Below, in pieces: positions 1-29,788 of a DNA stretch of 64,000 bases. The first letter of the stretch is position 1. Each line of letters starts with the position of its first letter. Made by a program: the position numbers and the translations under genes. A model generated the notes under the pieces. The model worked only from the letters and a program-made list of their open reading frames with translations, searched no databases and was not told the origin of the DNA. Source of the stretch: Odontocerum albicorne (lineage: Eukaryota > Arthropoda > Insecta > Trichoptera > Odontoceridae); the NCBI GenBank assembly GCA_949825065.1, contig OX463845.1, positions 30,007,315-30,071,314 on the forward strand, in the 5' to 3' direction.

Positions 1-374
1 ATTTAATAATATTTCACACACCTTTCTGCATTTACATTTCATAATTTGCTTTTTGATGCTAAAATTTTTGTTATATTATCATTACTAATCTTGCCCAAGA
101 GATTTTTTTTACAAGACATGAAAGATTCAAGATGCAATGGAGATAAGGAATTTCATAATCAGTTCAGAATATACTTTTAACTTGGAAACAGACCTCTCGC
201 AGGGTACCTTAGTTGATAAAATGGTTAACAAATATTTACAAGCTATAAAAACATGCTTATAGGCCATCAAAAGCAAGTTAAACTTCTGAAGAATGCAAAA
301 GCAACATGCCGTGCAGTTTTTTCATTATTTTAGTCCAGTTTCGTTAAGTGTATATATATATATATATATATACA
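1..374. other. AT-rich non-coding DNA
   Basis: No coding signal or known repeat is recognised. A short TA microsatellite occupies the right end, and the mariner that follows is inserted in it. Confidence 0.5.
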
Positions 375-376
375 TA

Positions 377-1238
377 CGAGGGCGGTCCGATAAGTACTTA
401 ACCTCACCGCCCGATGGCACCACTATCGCAAGAGCAATTTTTCTCGCGTAGTGCATTCTCGTTGACAGCTACTGTCAAAATTTCAACCGAATCAGACGCG
501 TAGTTTTGTTTTGACCGCGTGTGGAAGCGAGCGTGTCCGCGGATTTGAGAAAAATGGAAAAAGAGCAATATCGGTCGGTGATTCTATTCTTGTTTTTGAA
601 AGGGAAATCGCGCAGCGAAATCAAAGAGCGCTTGGATGCTGTGTACGGTGACTCTTCTCCTTCGATGGCGACCGTCAAAAATTGGTTTAACGAGTTTCAA
701 CGTGGTCCCACGTCGGTTTTTGATGAGCCACGCCCAGGTGCCCCGATAACGGCTACCACAGAGGATAACGTGACAAAAATCCACGATCTCGTATTGGCAG
801 ACCGCCGATTGAAGGTGCGCGAGATAGCTGAGACAGTAGGCATCTCAAAAGACCGCGTGGGTCATATCCTGCATGAAGTATTGGGCATGAGAAAGCTGTC
901 GGCGCGATGGGTGCCGCGTTTGCTTACTCCGGACAAGCGCAACCGTGAGACCACTCCGTATTCTCCGGATTTGGCCCCGTGCGACTTCTTTTTGTTTCCA
1001 AATTTGAAAAAGTCACTAGCCGGGCAGAAATTTGAGTCGAATGAGGAGGTTATCGCCGCCACGGAGGCCTACTTTGCAGACCTCCAGAAAACGTATTTTT
1101 CAGACGGGTTAAAGAAGTTGGTGCATCGCTGGGTCAAGTGTATCGAACTCAAAGGAGATTATGTTGAGAAATAAATCGCCACTTTTCCAAAATTTTTGTT
1201 ATTCTTTTGTAGGCTAAGTACTTATCGGACCACCCTCG
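377..1238 (+). mobile_element. mariner (DD34D family), internally deleted copy A
   Basis: The ends are terminal inverted repeats of about 27 bp beginning CGAGGGCGGTCCGATAAG, with two mismatches between arms, and TA lies on both sides (375-376, 1239-1240). The copy is 862 bp, against 1284 bp for the sister copy at 55736-57019. The difference is an internal deletion of about 420 bp that removes the middle of the transposase. Insertion was into a TA microsatellite. Confidence 0.93.
554..1174 (+). pseudogene. mariner transposase with in-frame internal deletion (206 codons)
   Basis: The start chosen is the ATG of MEKEQYRS, the usual start in this family; an upstream GTG in frame is not needed. 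The N-terminal half keeps the paired helix-turn-helix region that binds the terminal repeats, through the WVPRLLTP linker. The sequence then jumps from the RNRETT segment straight to SPDLAPCDFF and the normal C-terminus GDYVEK. The first two catalytic aspartates (DETW and HDNAPAH regions) are therefore missing and only the third remains, so it cannot catalyse transposition. The frame is nevertheless open from start to stop. A role as a binding-only competitor of full transposase is possible but is inference. Confidence 0.85.
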
Positions 1239-1240
1239 TA

Positions 1241-1828
1241 TATATGTATATTTTAGGTTTTCAGTTACTTCGCGAACTGTAAATGGATGTTAATGTTGGA
1301 TTCTGACATCAGATCTACCTGGAGATCCATCAGCAGCTTCCTTATAGTATTTTTACTATTTATTTTTTGGCCTGGACGACTACTAACATTTTTTTTTTTT
1401 TTCCGTTTTGGATATACAGGAGACGGTATCTATTTTAATTGGTATTTTGTGGGTTTCCTCAACATCTGTTAAAAAATCTTACCATTGTTCGTCAACAGAT
1501 GGCATAGAAAGATTTTGCCCTTACGAGAAAAATCAGATTGTCAATCGAATCAAAATCTATTTGAATGTCAAATATTCTACCAACTGGAAAATTGATAAGT
1601 AAGTTCACAACTTAAAAGTAAAATATCGTATAGTTTATAAGTAGAATATTTTTTTTTTTTTTGAATAAAATTTTCAGATTGTCCAACGCTGCTGCAGTGC
1701 CTGTAACCCACCCTGGAAATTTGATTCTTAAAAAGAACTGTTTATTGTCACTTTCAGCTCTGAGGAAAATTGTCCGTCACCAAGTTATTTTTTCAAGTTT
1801 GAGAATAGCTCAATGTCAGATAATACTA
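1241..1828. other. unassigned DNA between two mariners
   Basis: Short open frames and polypyrimidine runs followed by AG occur (near 1420 and 1680), so small exons of an unseen gene cannot be excluded. No protein family is recognisable. Confidence 0.3.
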
Positions 1829-3116
1829 TTAGGTGTACAAATAAGTTTCCGCCGTTTTTTATAAAAAAATGGGCATTTATTGTGAAAGAACGGAACCTCA
1901 TGTTTTATTCGAAGTAGTACCCATCGCTTGCCACTACTTTTCCCCATCTTTCTGTCAGCATACGAATACCGCGTCAGTCATCATCATCATCTTTTGAGGC
2001 TATCCACGAATCGACTCAATTTTTGGTATCTTCATATGATGTGAAGTGCTGCTCAGACAGGCCATGCGTCATCGATCAAAACAAGTGGTAATCAGAAGGA
2101 GCAATGTCTGGTGAATACAGCGGGTGGGGTAAAACTTCTCAATTGAGTGTTTCCAAATAGGTTTTGACCGGTGCCGCAACATGTGGACTAGCATTATCAT
2201 GCAGGAGAATAATTTTGTCGTGTCTGGCGTAGTAGTGGGCGCGCTTTTCCTCGAGTGCTCGACTCAATCTCATCAATTATGTTCGGTAGACAGCCCCAGC
2301 AATGGTTTCATTCGGTTTGAGCAACTCATAATACACGACACCAAGCTGATCCCACCAAATACACAACAAGAGTTTTTTTCCATGAATATTTGGCTTAGCC
2401 GTAGATGTTGAAGCATGACCAGGGGATCCCCATGATTTCTTCCTTTTTGGATTATCATAATGGATGCATTTTTCATCACCAGTGACTATATGGTGCAGAA
2501 AACCCTTTCGTTTATGCCTGGCAAGCAGCATTTCACATGTGGAAAATTGGCATTCAAAGTTTCTCCGTGTCAGTCCATATGAATCCCAATTTCTTTGTTT
2601 TTGAATCATTCCCAATGATTTCAACCCATGTGAAATTGCTTGTTGAGTCACTCCTAATGTAAGTGCAAGTTCTTCTTGCGTATGGCACGAATCTTGATCC
2701 AATAATACTTCCAATTCCGCGTCTTCGTACACTTTCGGCCTTCCGCTACGTTCTTTGTCTTCGATGTCAAATTCACCGTTCTTAAACTTTTGAAACCACT
2801 CACGACAACTTCTCTCACTTAAGGCAGCCTCACCATATGCTTCTACAAGCAATCGATGCGCCTCAGCTGCAGATTTCTTCAAATTGAAGAAGTAAATCAA
2901 AAGTTCCCGCAAATGACGCTTATTCGGCTCAAAACTTGACATTTTCGAACACAAAAAAATATGTTATACTGATAAAAATTCACTAATATTTCAAGGTCAT
3001 GTTGTTGACAGATGTCCAACCTTACGATAATGACATTTTACATCTGACAATTTTAACCATAACTTACTGGTGGCGCCAACTTTTGTCAAACGGCGGTGAC
3101 TTATTTGTACACCCAA
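1829..3116 (-). mobile_element. mariner (cecropia-like DD34D), full-length dead copy C1
   Basis: The inverted ends begin TTAGGTGTACAAATAAGT and TTGGGTGTACAAATAAGT, and TA flanks both sides (1827-1828, 3117-3118). The length is 1288 bp, identical to the copy at 62526-63813. The transposase reads on the minus strand. The subfamily name rests on remembered resemblance to Hyalophora cecropia mariner proteins (MSSFEPNK start, TGDEK motif). Confidence 0.93.
1905..2942 (-). pseudogene. mariner transposase, inactivated by several stop codons
   Basis: The reading frame keeps its full 1038-nt length with no indels, but has premature stops after AVYRT, within LETLN*EVLPH, at the Arg of the HLFRS segment, at KNW, and in a GAT-repeat stretch near the C-terminus. 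The Trp next to the first catalytic Asp is Cys (GDEKC). HTH and catalytic motifs are otherwise recognisable. The same five stops occur in the copy at 62700-63737. Confidence 0.9.
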
Positions 3117-3118
3117 TA

Positions 3119-3890
3119 AATAAGATTAATAAAGTGAATGGGCAGCATATTGTACTTAAATTCGACAATATCTTGGAAACTCATATTATACTGATGAAAA
3201 ATTATTTGATCAATCTGGGCTTATTTTATAAGTTTTATGGATTAAAGTTTAGCATAGTACAGACCATTATTCGACTCTGGAAGATAATCCATCAACATTT
3301 CCTTAGCACCCCCAAAGAGCCAAAACCTACAATAAAATTGAAATTTCTATTTTTGGTAATGAAGAATCACCATGTTTCCATTGCTTTAACTGTAGTTTTG
3401 TTTTTTAGTTACGAACTCAAGTTTCAAATTGATGGACAAAATCAGACATAAAGCTTTGATGTCATGAATTTGGCTCAAGGCTGTGAAATTTTTAAGGTGG
3501 TATCTCTATGGTATACACACTTCAAGAAAGTGAATACACAGGCATTCTCAAATCAACAAATTTTTGTTTCTTCCACATGCTTTTCGGTCATGTCACTGCG
3601 TCTTTTTTCCTCTTGCTAGCTCCATTCAAGAAAAAGAAGAAATTTTCGTGATGGATCTATTTCTTCAAAACACGATCATGGCATCACATTTTTGTTGCAG
3701 AAAAAATTAGTTCTATTTGAGGGGAGTAGCATGATGCAGATTTTGAACCAGTCAACTTCTGAAAAGAAGTATATTATGGAAAATGATTTAATAGTACAAA
3801 CATCAATATGTCAAATAGTGAATCTTTATCTTAGAAATTTTCTCAGAATTTATTGATAGTTTATGAAAAAATATAATGGGGTAGTGGTCA
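3119..3890. other. unassigned AT-rich DNA
   Basis: A 150-codon open frame begins inside the mariner end at 2999 and runs out to 3451. It only reads through the mariner terminus into flank and has no recognisable domain. No other structure is seen. Confidence 0.4.
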
Positions 3891-3894
3891 GGAG

Positions 3895-4200
3895 CTGTAC
3901 TATTTTACCCATCAATAGGCACCTGCTCAGGATCCTGTCCGAAAGGCGTGCAGGATGGATCGGTCATATAATACGACAAGAGGGCCTCTTGCATGCCATA
4001 ATGGAGGGTATGACCGAGGGGACAAACTCTAGGGGACGCCCACGCCGAGAGTACCTGGAGGACCTGTTGGTGGACGTGCGCTGCTCAACATATACAGATT
4101 TAAAAAGAGCCGCACAGGACAGGGAGGAATGGAGAAGAGTTGAAATTGCTGCAAACTAGTCTTAGGACTGCAACCACGGAGGAGAGAGTGATTTGATGAA
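3895..4200 (+). mobile_element. LINE 3' fragment (reverse transcriptase C-terminal tail)
   Basis: The translation contains ERRAGWIGHIIRQEG, then RGRPRREYLEDLL and AAQDREEWR. This is the characteristic tail downstream of the reverse transcriptase domain in insect non-LTR retrotransposons. It is 5'-truncated; no catalytic YADD segment is present. Confidence 0.75.
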
Positions 4201-4698
4201 CCTAGCAACTCGGATAAAACAAAGGGAATATCATTCATGTCTTTATTTTTTCAATAGAGTGCTTTTGAAAACATTTCATTTTATGCTTTCAATAGAGTGC
4301 CATCTAATTGTGATGTTCAGATTTGTTTTTTTTTATACGTTATTCCAAAAAATCCCACTCTTTGTAATCTGTAACAGTGCTAATTTCAAGTAGCCTTAAA
4401 CACTGGAAAAAACAAGCTTCAATCTTATTCAGAATGCATGCATTTGCATTTTATCAGTTAAAAGATCACAATAAGCAAACTGGGAAAGGAAAGTTTTGAT
4501 GATTGAATGTATTTTGTCTTGAAAATTTGTATGTACATACTTGCCTTATTACAATACTTAGTAATAATTGGTCCAATCCTCAATTTTTATCACCTGGGAC
4601 ATGACTATCATTTTCAGTACATCCACTTGAGAAGACGGTTTAATTATGCAGATTAAAATTTTTTTTGGTAGAAACATGTAAATTCACGTTAAAAACTA
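4201..4698. other. unassigned AT-rich DNA
   Basis: Nothing recognisable is seen beyond short open frames and homopolymer runs. Confidence 0.4.
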
Positions 4699-5303
4699 AT
4701 AGGTTGTCCGGAAAGTAGTTCTATCGCTCTGGAAGGTTGATTACATATGTATGACTAAAATAAAGCTTTGATCGAGAATAACCAGCATTCTACGACACAA
4801 TAGCGGAGATATTGAAAATATCGAATACTACCATCCATGAGCATTTAGTGAAATTTGATTACACTGTTTGGGTACACACATCTACTACGAGCTGCTCCCA
4901 CACAACCCGATCAGTTCGGAAGAATACTGCTCACAATTGAACTAACCGAATGCATCAATCGATCAGGTGTCCAGAATTAGCCAATATGTCACCTTTCATC
5001 AGGACAACACCAGACCTCACATCTCTTTGCAGACTTGGCAAAAATTTGTACAGCTAGCATCCATTCTGATTACCATTATTTCAGTCTCTATAGAATTCTC
5101 TTAAGGGGAAGAACTTAATTTCCATGGACATCTACAAAAATCATCTGGAGTAGTTCTTTGCCCAGAAAGATGTGAAGTTCTGAGAGGATGGAACTTTTCT
5201 CAAGTTGTTCAAAACATGGCATAAGGTAGTGGAACAAAGCAGTGCATGCATTTTGCTTTTGAATTTGACCTAAAAATACTTAATTACTTTTCGGACAACC
5301 CAA
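4699..5303 (+). mobile_element. decayed mariner-type element with deletions
   Basis: The ends are inverted: GGTTGTCCGGAAAGTAGTT on the left, and the complement of a matching AATTACTTTTCGGACAACC on the right. TA lies next to each. The interior translates in broken frames to FHQDNTRPHISLQT (second catalytic Asp block), SDYHYFSL (third) and a C-terminal tail resembling FWEDGI..LFKTW. The N-terminal half is deleted. It is a different lineage from the other mariners in this window. Confidence 0.75.
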
Positions 5304-5307
5304 TATT

Positions 5308-5403
5308 ATTAGTATATATAGTTTTTTCCACTTCAGGGTATATTGAAACTGGTAGGACAATAATTTCAATACCCTCTAAGTGGAAAAAAGTGTTTATACT
5401 AAT
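5308..5403. repeat. foldback repeat (about 40-bp imperfect arms)
   Basis: Left arm 5308-5348 and right arm 5364-5403 are reverse complements with a few mismatches (shared core TTTTTTCCACTT and GGGTAT..TTGAAA), separated by about 15 bases. It directly follows the mariner relic. It could be a minimal MITE or a transcribed hairpin. Confidence 0.65.
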
Positions 5404-7291
5404 AGTAGCTTCTTGAAACTATCCATAGGAATTATAAAAAACTAGGTGGGAAACTGTTACAATAGTTTAAATAGCCTGAGATTCAAATTAGTAAAGATTT
5501 AACCTCTACATATTAAGTTGGCTTAATATGTTTTGATTTCTTAATATGTATAAAAAAAGTCATATTTTACAAAAATTAATGTACTCAGGTGAATACCTTT
5601 TTTTCATTTATATGATACTCGGCATTGGTGATGCAGAGATGCTAAAATGTGTGACATTGTCTTTGACCCTGTTAATTAAGCCTTCAGAATTTAGAATCAC
5701 TGAAATATGCACATAGTTCATCATAGTACATATTAGAAATACTACCCATACACAAAAAGGTAACCTTGTCATCATATTGGATCCCCTTTTTTGGATGCCA
5801 TTGGAAATAAAACCCAAACCTCCAGGTAAAATCAAGAGCCTTACCGGCTAGGCTAAAGAGTCATTTACTGATCTATGTATCAGTTTTATTCTGAATTTAC
5901 TTGAAATAGTAAACATTCATTAGTGGATGCTGTTGGATTTGTGATCATAGACTAAATTTAATATATGACAAGCACTTTCTAAATTATACTTCATAAATAA
6001 AAATCATATAGATAGAAATGTGCTAGTCGTTTTTTTTAATGCATGATTTTACTTACAAATTATTCACAAACACATATTTGTTTATAATAGATTTGTTTAT
6101 TAAAATAAATTTACATTTACATAACCCAAGATCAACCAAGTGGATAGTCATTGCACTGAAATGACTATCTTACACCAATATAATACTGCATACAGTATGA
6201 GAAGCTTTCTATATAATATTGAGATATTCTCAATAACAATAAAATTACATTTATCTTAAAACCTATTGTTTCAATTAAACTTATTTCTGGATAATCTAAA
6301 GAGATCTAATGACGCAAATGAATTATCACACCAAACCGAGACAAATAAAAAAACATATTTGTTCGGAACTTAGGATAAATTTTTTTTGATTGGTTGATCC
6401 AAGGCAGTGAACATAATCCATTGGACAGTACAAATTCAACTAAGCTAAGAAGATACTTTTTTGACTTTTTTTGTTTTACTTTTTTTTTTTTTTATTATTA
6501 CTAGTTAAATAACTTCCAAGATTTTTTTATTTTATTTTTTTTCTAAATTTTCGAGTAAAAATTGTTTTAACACAAATTTTACATTTTAAACTTGCATTAG
6601 GTAGGGTCTACTCTTTCCTTGTAAGTGAAATATGAAAAGTGAGATTCTTGTTTTATTTGGTTTTTAGTTGAGATTATCTTTGTATAAATATTGGACAAAT
6701 ACTCGAATGTTCCATTCTCTTTGTTTCTTCATATATTTGACAAAAAAGTAATTCAAAGATTATTTTACTTGACATTTCGTAATATGCAGTCACTACTTTT
6801 CAACTTACAAGGACAGTACTTGTGTGATAAGAAACTTATTTATTTGTGTTGTTTCATAAATAATTATTAAGCAAGTGCTTAATGTTAAAATAAAAATCCT
6901 AAAAAAACATTGAAACAACTTTAGTTTCCTAGATGATTTTATAAATGCATTACTATTTAATCTATAAATTGAAATTCAATATTTTGTACATTATTTCTTT
7001 CTTGACACTAAATAATGATTTAAAATAGTGAGTAAAGTTGTTAAACATTTGAAAGAGACAAAAATGACATTGGATTCCTTTCTCACTTAGCAAAAGAGCC
7101 CAATAGACCCTACCTCAATATATAATATATAATTAAACATGATCGAAATCAGATGTCGAATAACTTTGACGGTCGCAATCTATTAAAATTTTCAATGTAT
7201 CAATAATCAATTGCACATAATTATACTTTTCACCGATAACACAGTTTTCAATATAAAATAGAAAAAAATTAATTCTTAAATAATCTGAATT
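5404..7291. other. AT-rich non-coding DNA downstream of the HELZ stop codon
   Basis: This includes the likely HELZ 3' untranslated region on its right side and a SINE relic at 5800-5862. No further gene is recognised. Several T-runs and AATAAA-like signals are present on the minus strand, but none can be picked with confidence. Confidence 0.4.
5800..5862 (-). repeat. tRNA-derived SINE relic (S1 family)
   Basis: On the minus strand, TAGCCTAGCCGGTAAGGC resembles a pol III box A. It is followed by CCTGGAGGTTTGGG and CCAATGG, matching the layout of the better copy at 12616-12693. Box B is degraded. Confidence 0.5.
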
Positions 7292-26235
<18,944 letters not shown>

Positions 26236-27342
26236 GCTGACCGGAGTTTTATTAACAAAATGAACAAACTAGGCTTGACACGTTACATTTCTTATTCGAG
26301 ATTCGTGTGTACATATGAAAGGTTAGTTTAAAAGTCCTAAAAACCTGGAACGGGAAATGACAATTGTAATGCACTTTGATTATATTACATATTTCAGCGT
26401 TTAACATATATAAACGTATTTCATTTAAATAATTATTAAGTTTAGGAATAAATTTACGAACCTTAACCTAATATCGTATCCCAGATTATTACCGTTTGGG
26501 CATGATTTCTTTACAATTGACACAAACTACACTACCGCCATCTTACTTTAGCATATTATTATTTTTATTTACTTGCTAGTTTAGCGATCACGCGGCACCT
26601 GAAGGAACTAAAAAATCATAGTGATGTATGCTACTTTGAATCGATATTGTAGAAAATAAATTTTATATTGATAAAAACATTTTAATACATGATTATTCTG
26701 GAATGTATGGTAAATCATTGTTACCTTAAATTACATCGCACTTAAGGTGATATCTACCAAATGAATTGCATTTGAATATATGGGCATAAATAAATTAGAT
26801 TACCAAACGAAATAGGACAAGAAACAAAAATAATATAAAACAAATTTTGCAATATGTTAACATGTTCAGTGAAAAAACTCATTTATTTTTATTTATAATT
26901 GCTGGGATCTGAAGCAGTACTAGGTCCAATTTAAGATTTTTTACTACATATTTGAAGATTGTTATTATGTTAAACGATATATTCAAATATTTAACAACTT
27001 TCATAGATTTTAAAAATGTATTCTGATTAATGTGCTCTTTAAATAGACAGAAAGGAGTAGATTAAACTAAGTAATAGAAATAATTATTCAAATTTAATAG
27101 AAGAAAACAATTGTTTTCTATTAGTGAGCAAAATTATATGCCAAAACATAAAAAAATTGAGAGAGTGGTAAATTTTTTCAAATAAACACTTCATCATATT
27201 AAGTCTGTTAAGTGGGATAATGTTCTAAACATATTGTTTTTTTCACAATATTCATGAGTAAAAATACTTTTACAATGATGCCATATAATCAAAAACATTC
27301 TTCATAAAATACAAAAAATATCAAATATGCTTCAGATTATTT

Positions 27343-27400
27343 TTTGAAACATGATAATTTCTAATAAGTTGCATTTTATTAGAAATTATCATGTTTCAAA
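27343..27400. repeat. perfect 25-bp inverted repeat with 8-base loop
   Basis: Arms 27343-27367 and 27376-27400 are exact reverse complements (core GAAACATGATAATTTCTAAT), with loop GTTGCATT between. It could be a foldback element remnant or a small-RNA precursor; sequence alone does not decide. Confidence 0.85.
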
Positions 27401-27680
27401 ATGAACTGTTTGAAGAAATTCTTTTATGATTATAATATACTTCTATTAGTTCTTTTTATAATGTGACCAAGTCGTGGCATATTTATGGTGAATTTTGAAA
27501 TCAATGATAAAGGTTTTTTGTTTATGGTTAAACCGAATTGTCAAATCAGACGATATCTCACATCCTTCATACATAGGAGTTGTCATTATTCAAGAAGAAG
27601 AAGACTACGAAAATATTTTTGTCCATTATCACTTGACACTGGCGTATACTCCTTCATAAATAAGAGTTCATAGTCATTAT

Positions 27681-27716
27681 TTAACCGTTAGAGTGCTGAG
27701 AGTCTATATATAGACT
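27681..27716 (+). repeat. possible piggyBac-type element end
   Basis: TTAA is followed by CCGTTAGAGTGCTGAG and then the perfect 16-bp palindrome AGTCTATATATAGACT. This is the layout of a piggyBac terminus with a subterminal palindrome. No matching opposite end was found nearby. Confidence 0.35.
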
Positions 27717-29788
27717 TTTTATAGTATTGAAAAAAATCTCCATCAGTAAAACGGTAAAGAAGGTTTGCCCATTATAACATAATAAAATGTCGAAAGTGTT
27801 CAAACGTAATGGAGGGAAAGAGTGTTGAAAGACAAGTAATTTTGCAGAAAGGAAAAAAATAACCGCTCATTAATTACATTTGAACACATTCGTTCTCGTG
27901 TCATGGCAGTGATTTTATAAATAATAATTTATTTTAAATGGGTCTTTTAACAAAAATGTTATTTTTTTTGGGTGTATTTATTCAATTTTTAAGTTGAATC
28001 TAAATGAACAGTATCAAGAATAGAAAAAAAATGTCATTATACATGTTACTCGAAGCGTATACTCCTAGCAAGAAAAAAGCTACATTAGAAAAATATTTAA
28101 CTGGATGAACTTGATCTACGCCATACGTCAGGAAAATCTAAAATGTTATACGGTTAAGAAGAAAATATCTACTTTAGGTAAAATGCAGTTCTCACTTAAA
28201 CCATTTATATTCAGTGTTGAGTATGAAATATTGCGTAAAATTGAAGATTAAGTTTTAAAAAATGCTAATTCTAATTGATTGAATAGACAAAAGGGCCAGA
28301 TATTAAAAAAAACTAAGAAAAAATCATCTTAGTGAGAATTCTCATAATATTTGAATGAAATATATGTACATACATCCATAATTCATACGATATCAGTAAA
28401 AGTTGACAGAATTTAAAAATTCGTCTCCATCGGTAAAGATGGATTGTTGTCTGTGGTTGTTAATTGTTTATTTAGAGAAATGTGTTAAAAACCCGTTGAC
28501 CAATCTGCTGCATAGATTAAAAGTTTGACAGAGTAATCTTTTTCAATCATTACGACTAAAGATGAGAAAGCAATATATAGAGATGTGATTAATTTGGAAG
28601 AAAAATATTTTGAAAGGGGTGAGTTTTTCAACATTATCTTGAATGAATCGCATTTTCAGATAATGATGGTTCCAGCGATAGTGATTTTGATTATTCTTAT
28701 GACGATTTTAATGTTTCGTGTATAAACCTGATATTTTTTTATCATGCCTACTTTTAACCTTATATATTTCTAACGATGATATTTTATATTATAATATTTA
28801 AAAATGTATTGTCTTATATAAATTTCTCAAACTTGTTAAATCGTCAAAAATATGTACTTACTACCCTTCCATGGGCATGCTTTGGCCATTTCTTGCGGTG
28901 GGGTGTAAGAAGCAGATAAAAAAATGTATTTACATTTCAAAATGTACTAAATAAGTAAAATCCAGTTAACTTATGCTTGTTTGATTAACATGATTGAGTT
29001 CTATGATAATCATAACAGAATATTTTTTTATGACATTTGATAAATATAATTAACTTATATTTATTTAATTTAAGCATTCAAGTATATGGGGTAAAAACTT
29101 AATATAAATATTTATATATTATGTAATTTCATATATATTCAAATAATATATAAAAATAAAACTTGCCTTTTATTTCTTTAAGCATTAAATTATATATCTT
29201 AGCGCTCCAGTCAGTGCCAAAACTCATTGGTTGCATTATATATAAAATCGGTATCGGGAAAATATTATTGTTTTGTATAATATAAATACTTTTTCATACG
29301 TCAGCATTTTAGCTGTCATTAGATATTTTCAGTGCGGGTTGCCTATCAATGTGACCAGAGATAATATAAAGATAGGACCGGGTGATGTTTTCACTGAGCA
29401 TTGAAGATCCATTTTTCGTGAATTTTGTTTTTGTAGAGGTACCGTCTGTTTCTTCTCTTTCGGTGGTGTTAAAAGTAGGAAAAAGTTATCTGGTGCGATG
29501 GGTAAGGAGTTTTAAGCTGTCGTGGATAGGCTGTTTTTCCCGCCGAGAAGACTCGTCGCCACTTGACAGAAATAAATAAACTCTGTAATTGGGAAAACAT
29601 CAACCTGACGATAAGGATTATATTTTCATGCCATAAATTATTTAAAAAAAAACATAAATTTTGGCGCTCTAGTTGACATCTTTGATCTATCTGTCATTCG
29701 TGTTCGTATGTCGATAGTTGGTTATTTTATTTAGTTTCTATACAGTGTTTTATATTGCTACTATGAAATTCGAAAACTAAAATTAATT

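Larger units (their letters stand above)
26236..29788. other. intergenic DNA between divergent HELZ and RECQ4
   Basis: This holds both 5' regions, a perfect hairpin at 27343-27400 and a piggyBac-like end near 27681. At 29250-29640 a TATAAATA, a short open frame and an AATAAATAAA signal resemble a solo LTR, but no direct repeat could be matched. No clear promoter core could be assigned to either gene. Confidence 0.45.

Noticed and set aside
1287..1602. Possible small exons or a membrane peptide
   Set aside because: Hydrophobic short frames over T-runs; no family recognised and no consistent splice phases.
2999..3451. A 150-codon open frame
   Set aside because: It starts in the mariner's non-coding end, recurs at the other mariner copy with a different continuation, and has no domain.
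29250..29640. Solo LTR
   Set aside because: TATAAATA and AATAAA are present, but no TG..CA ends with a flanking direct repeat could be matched.
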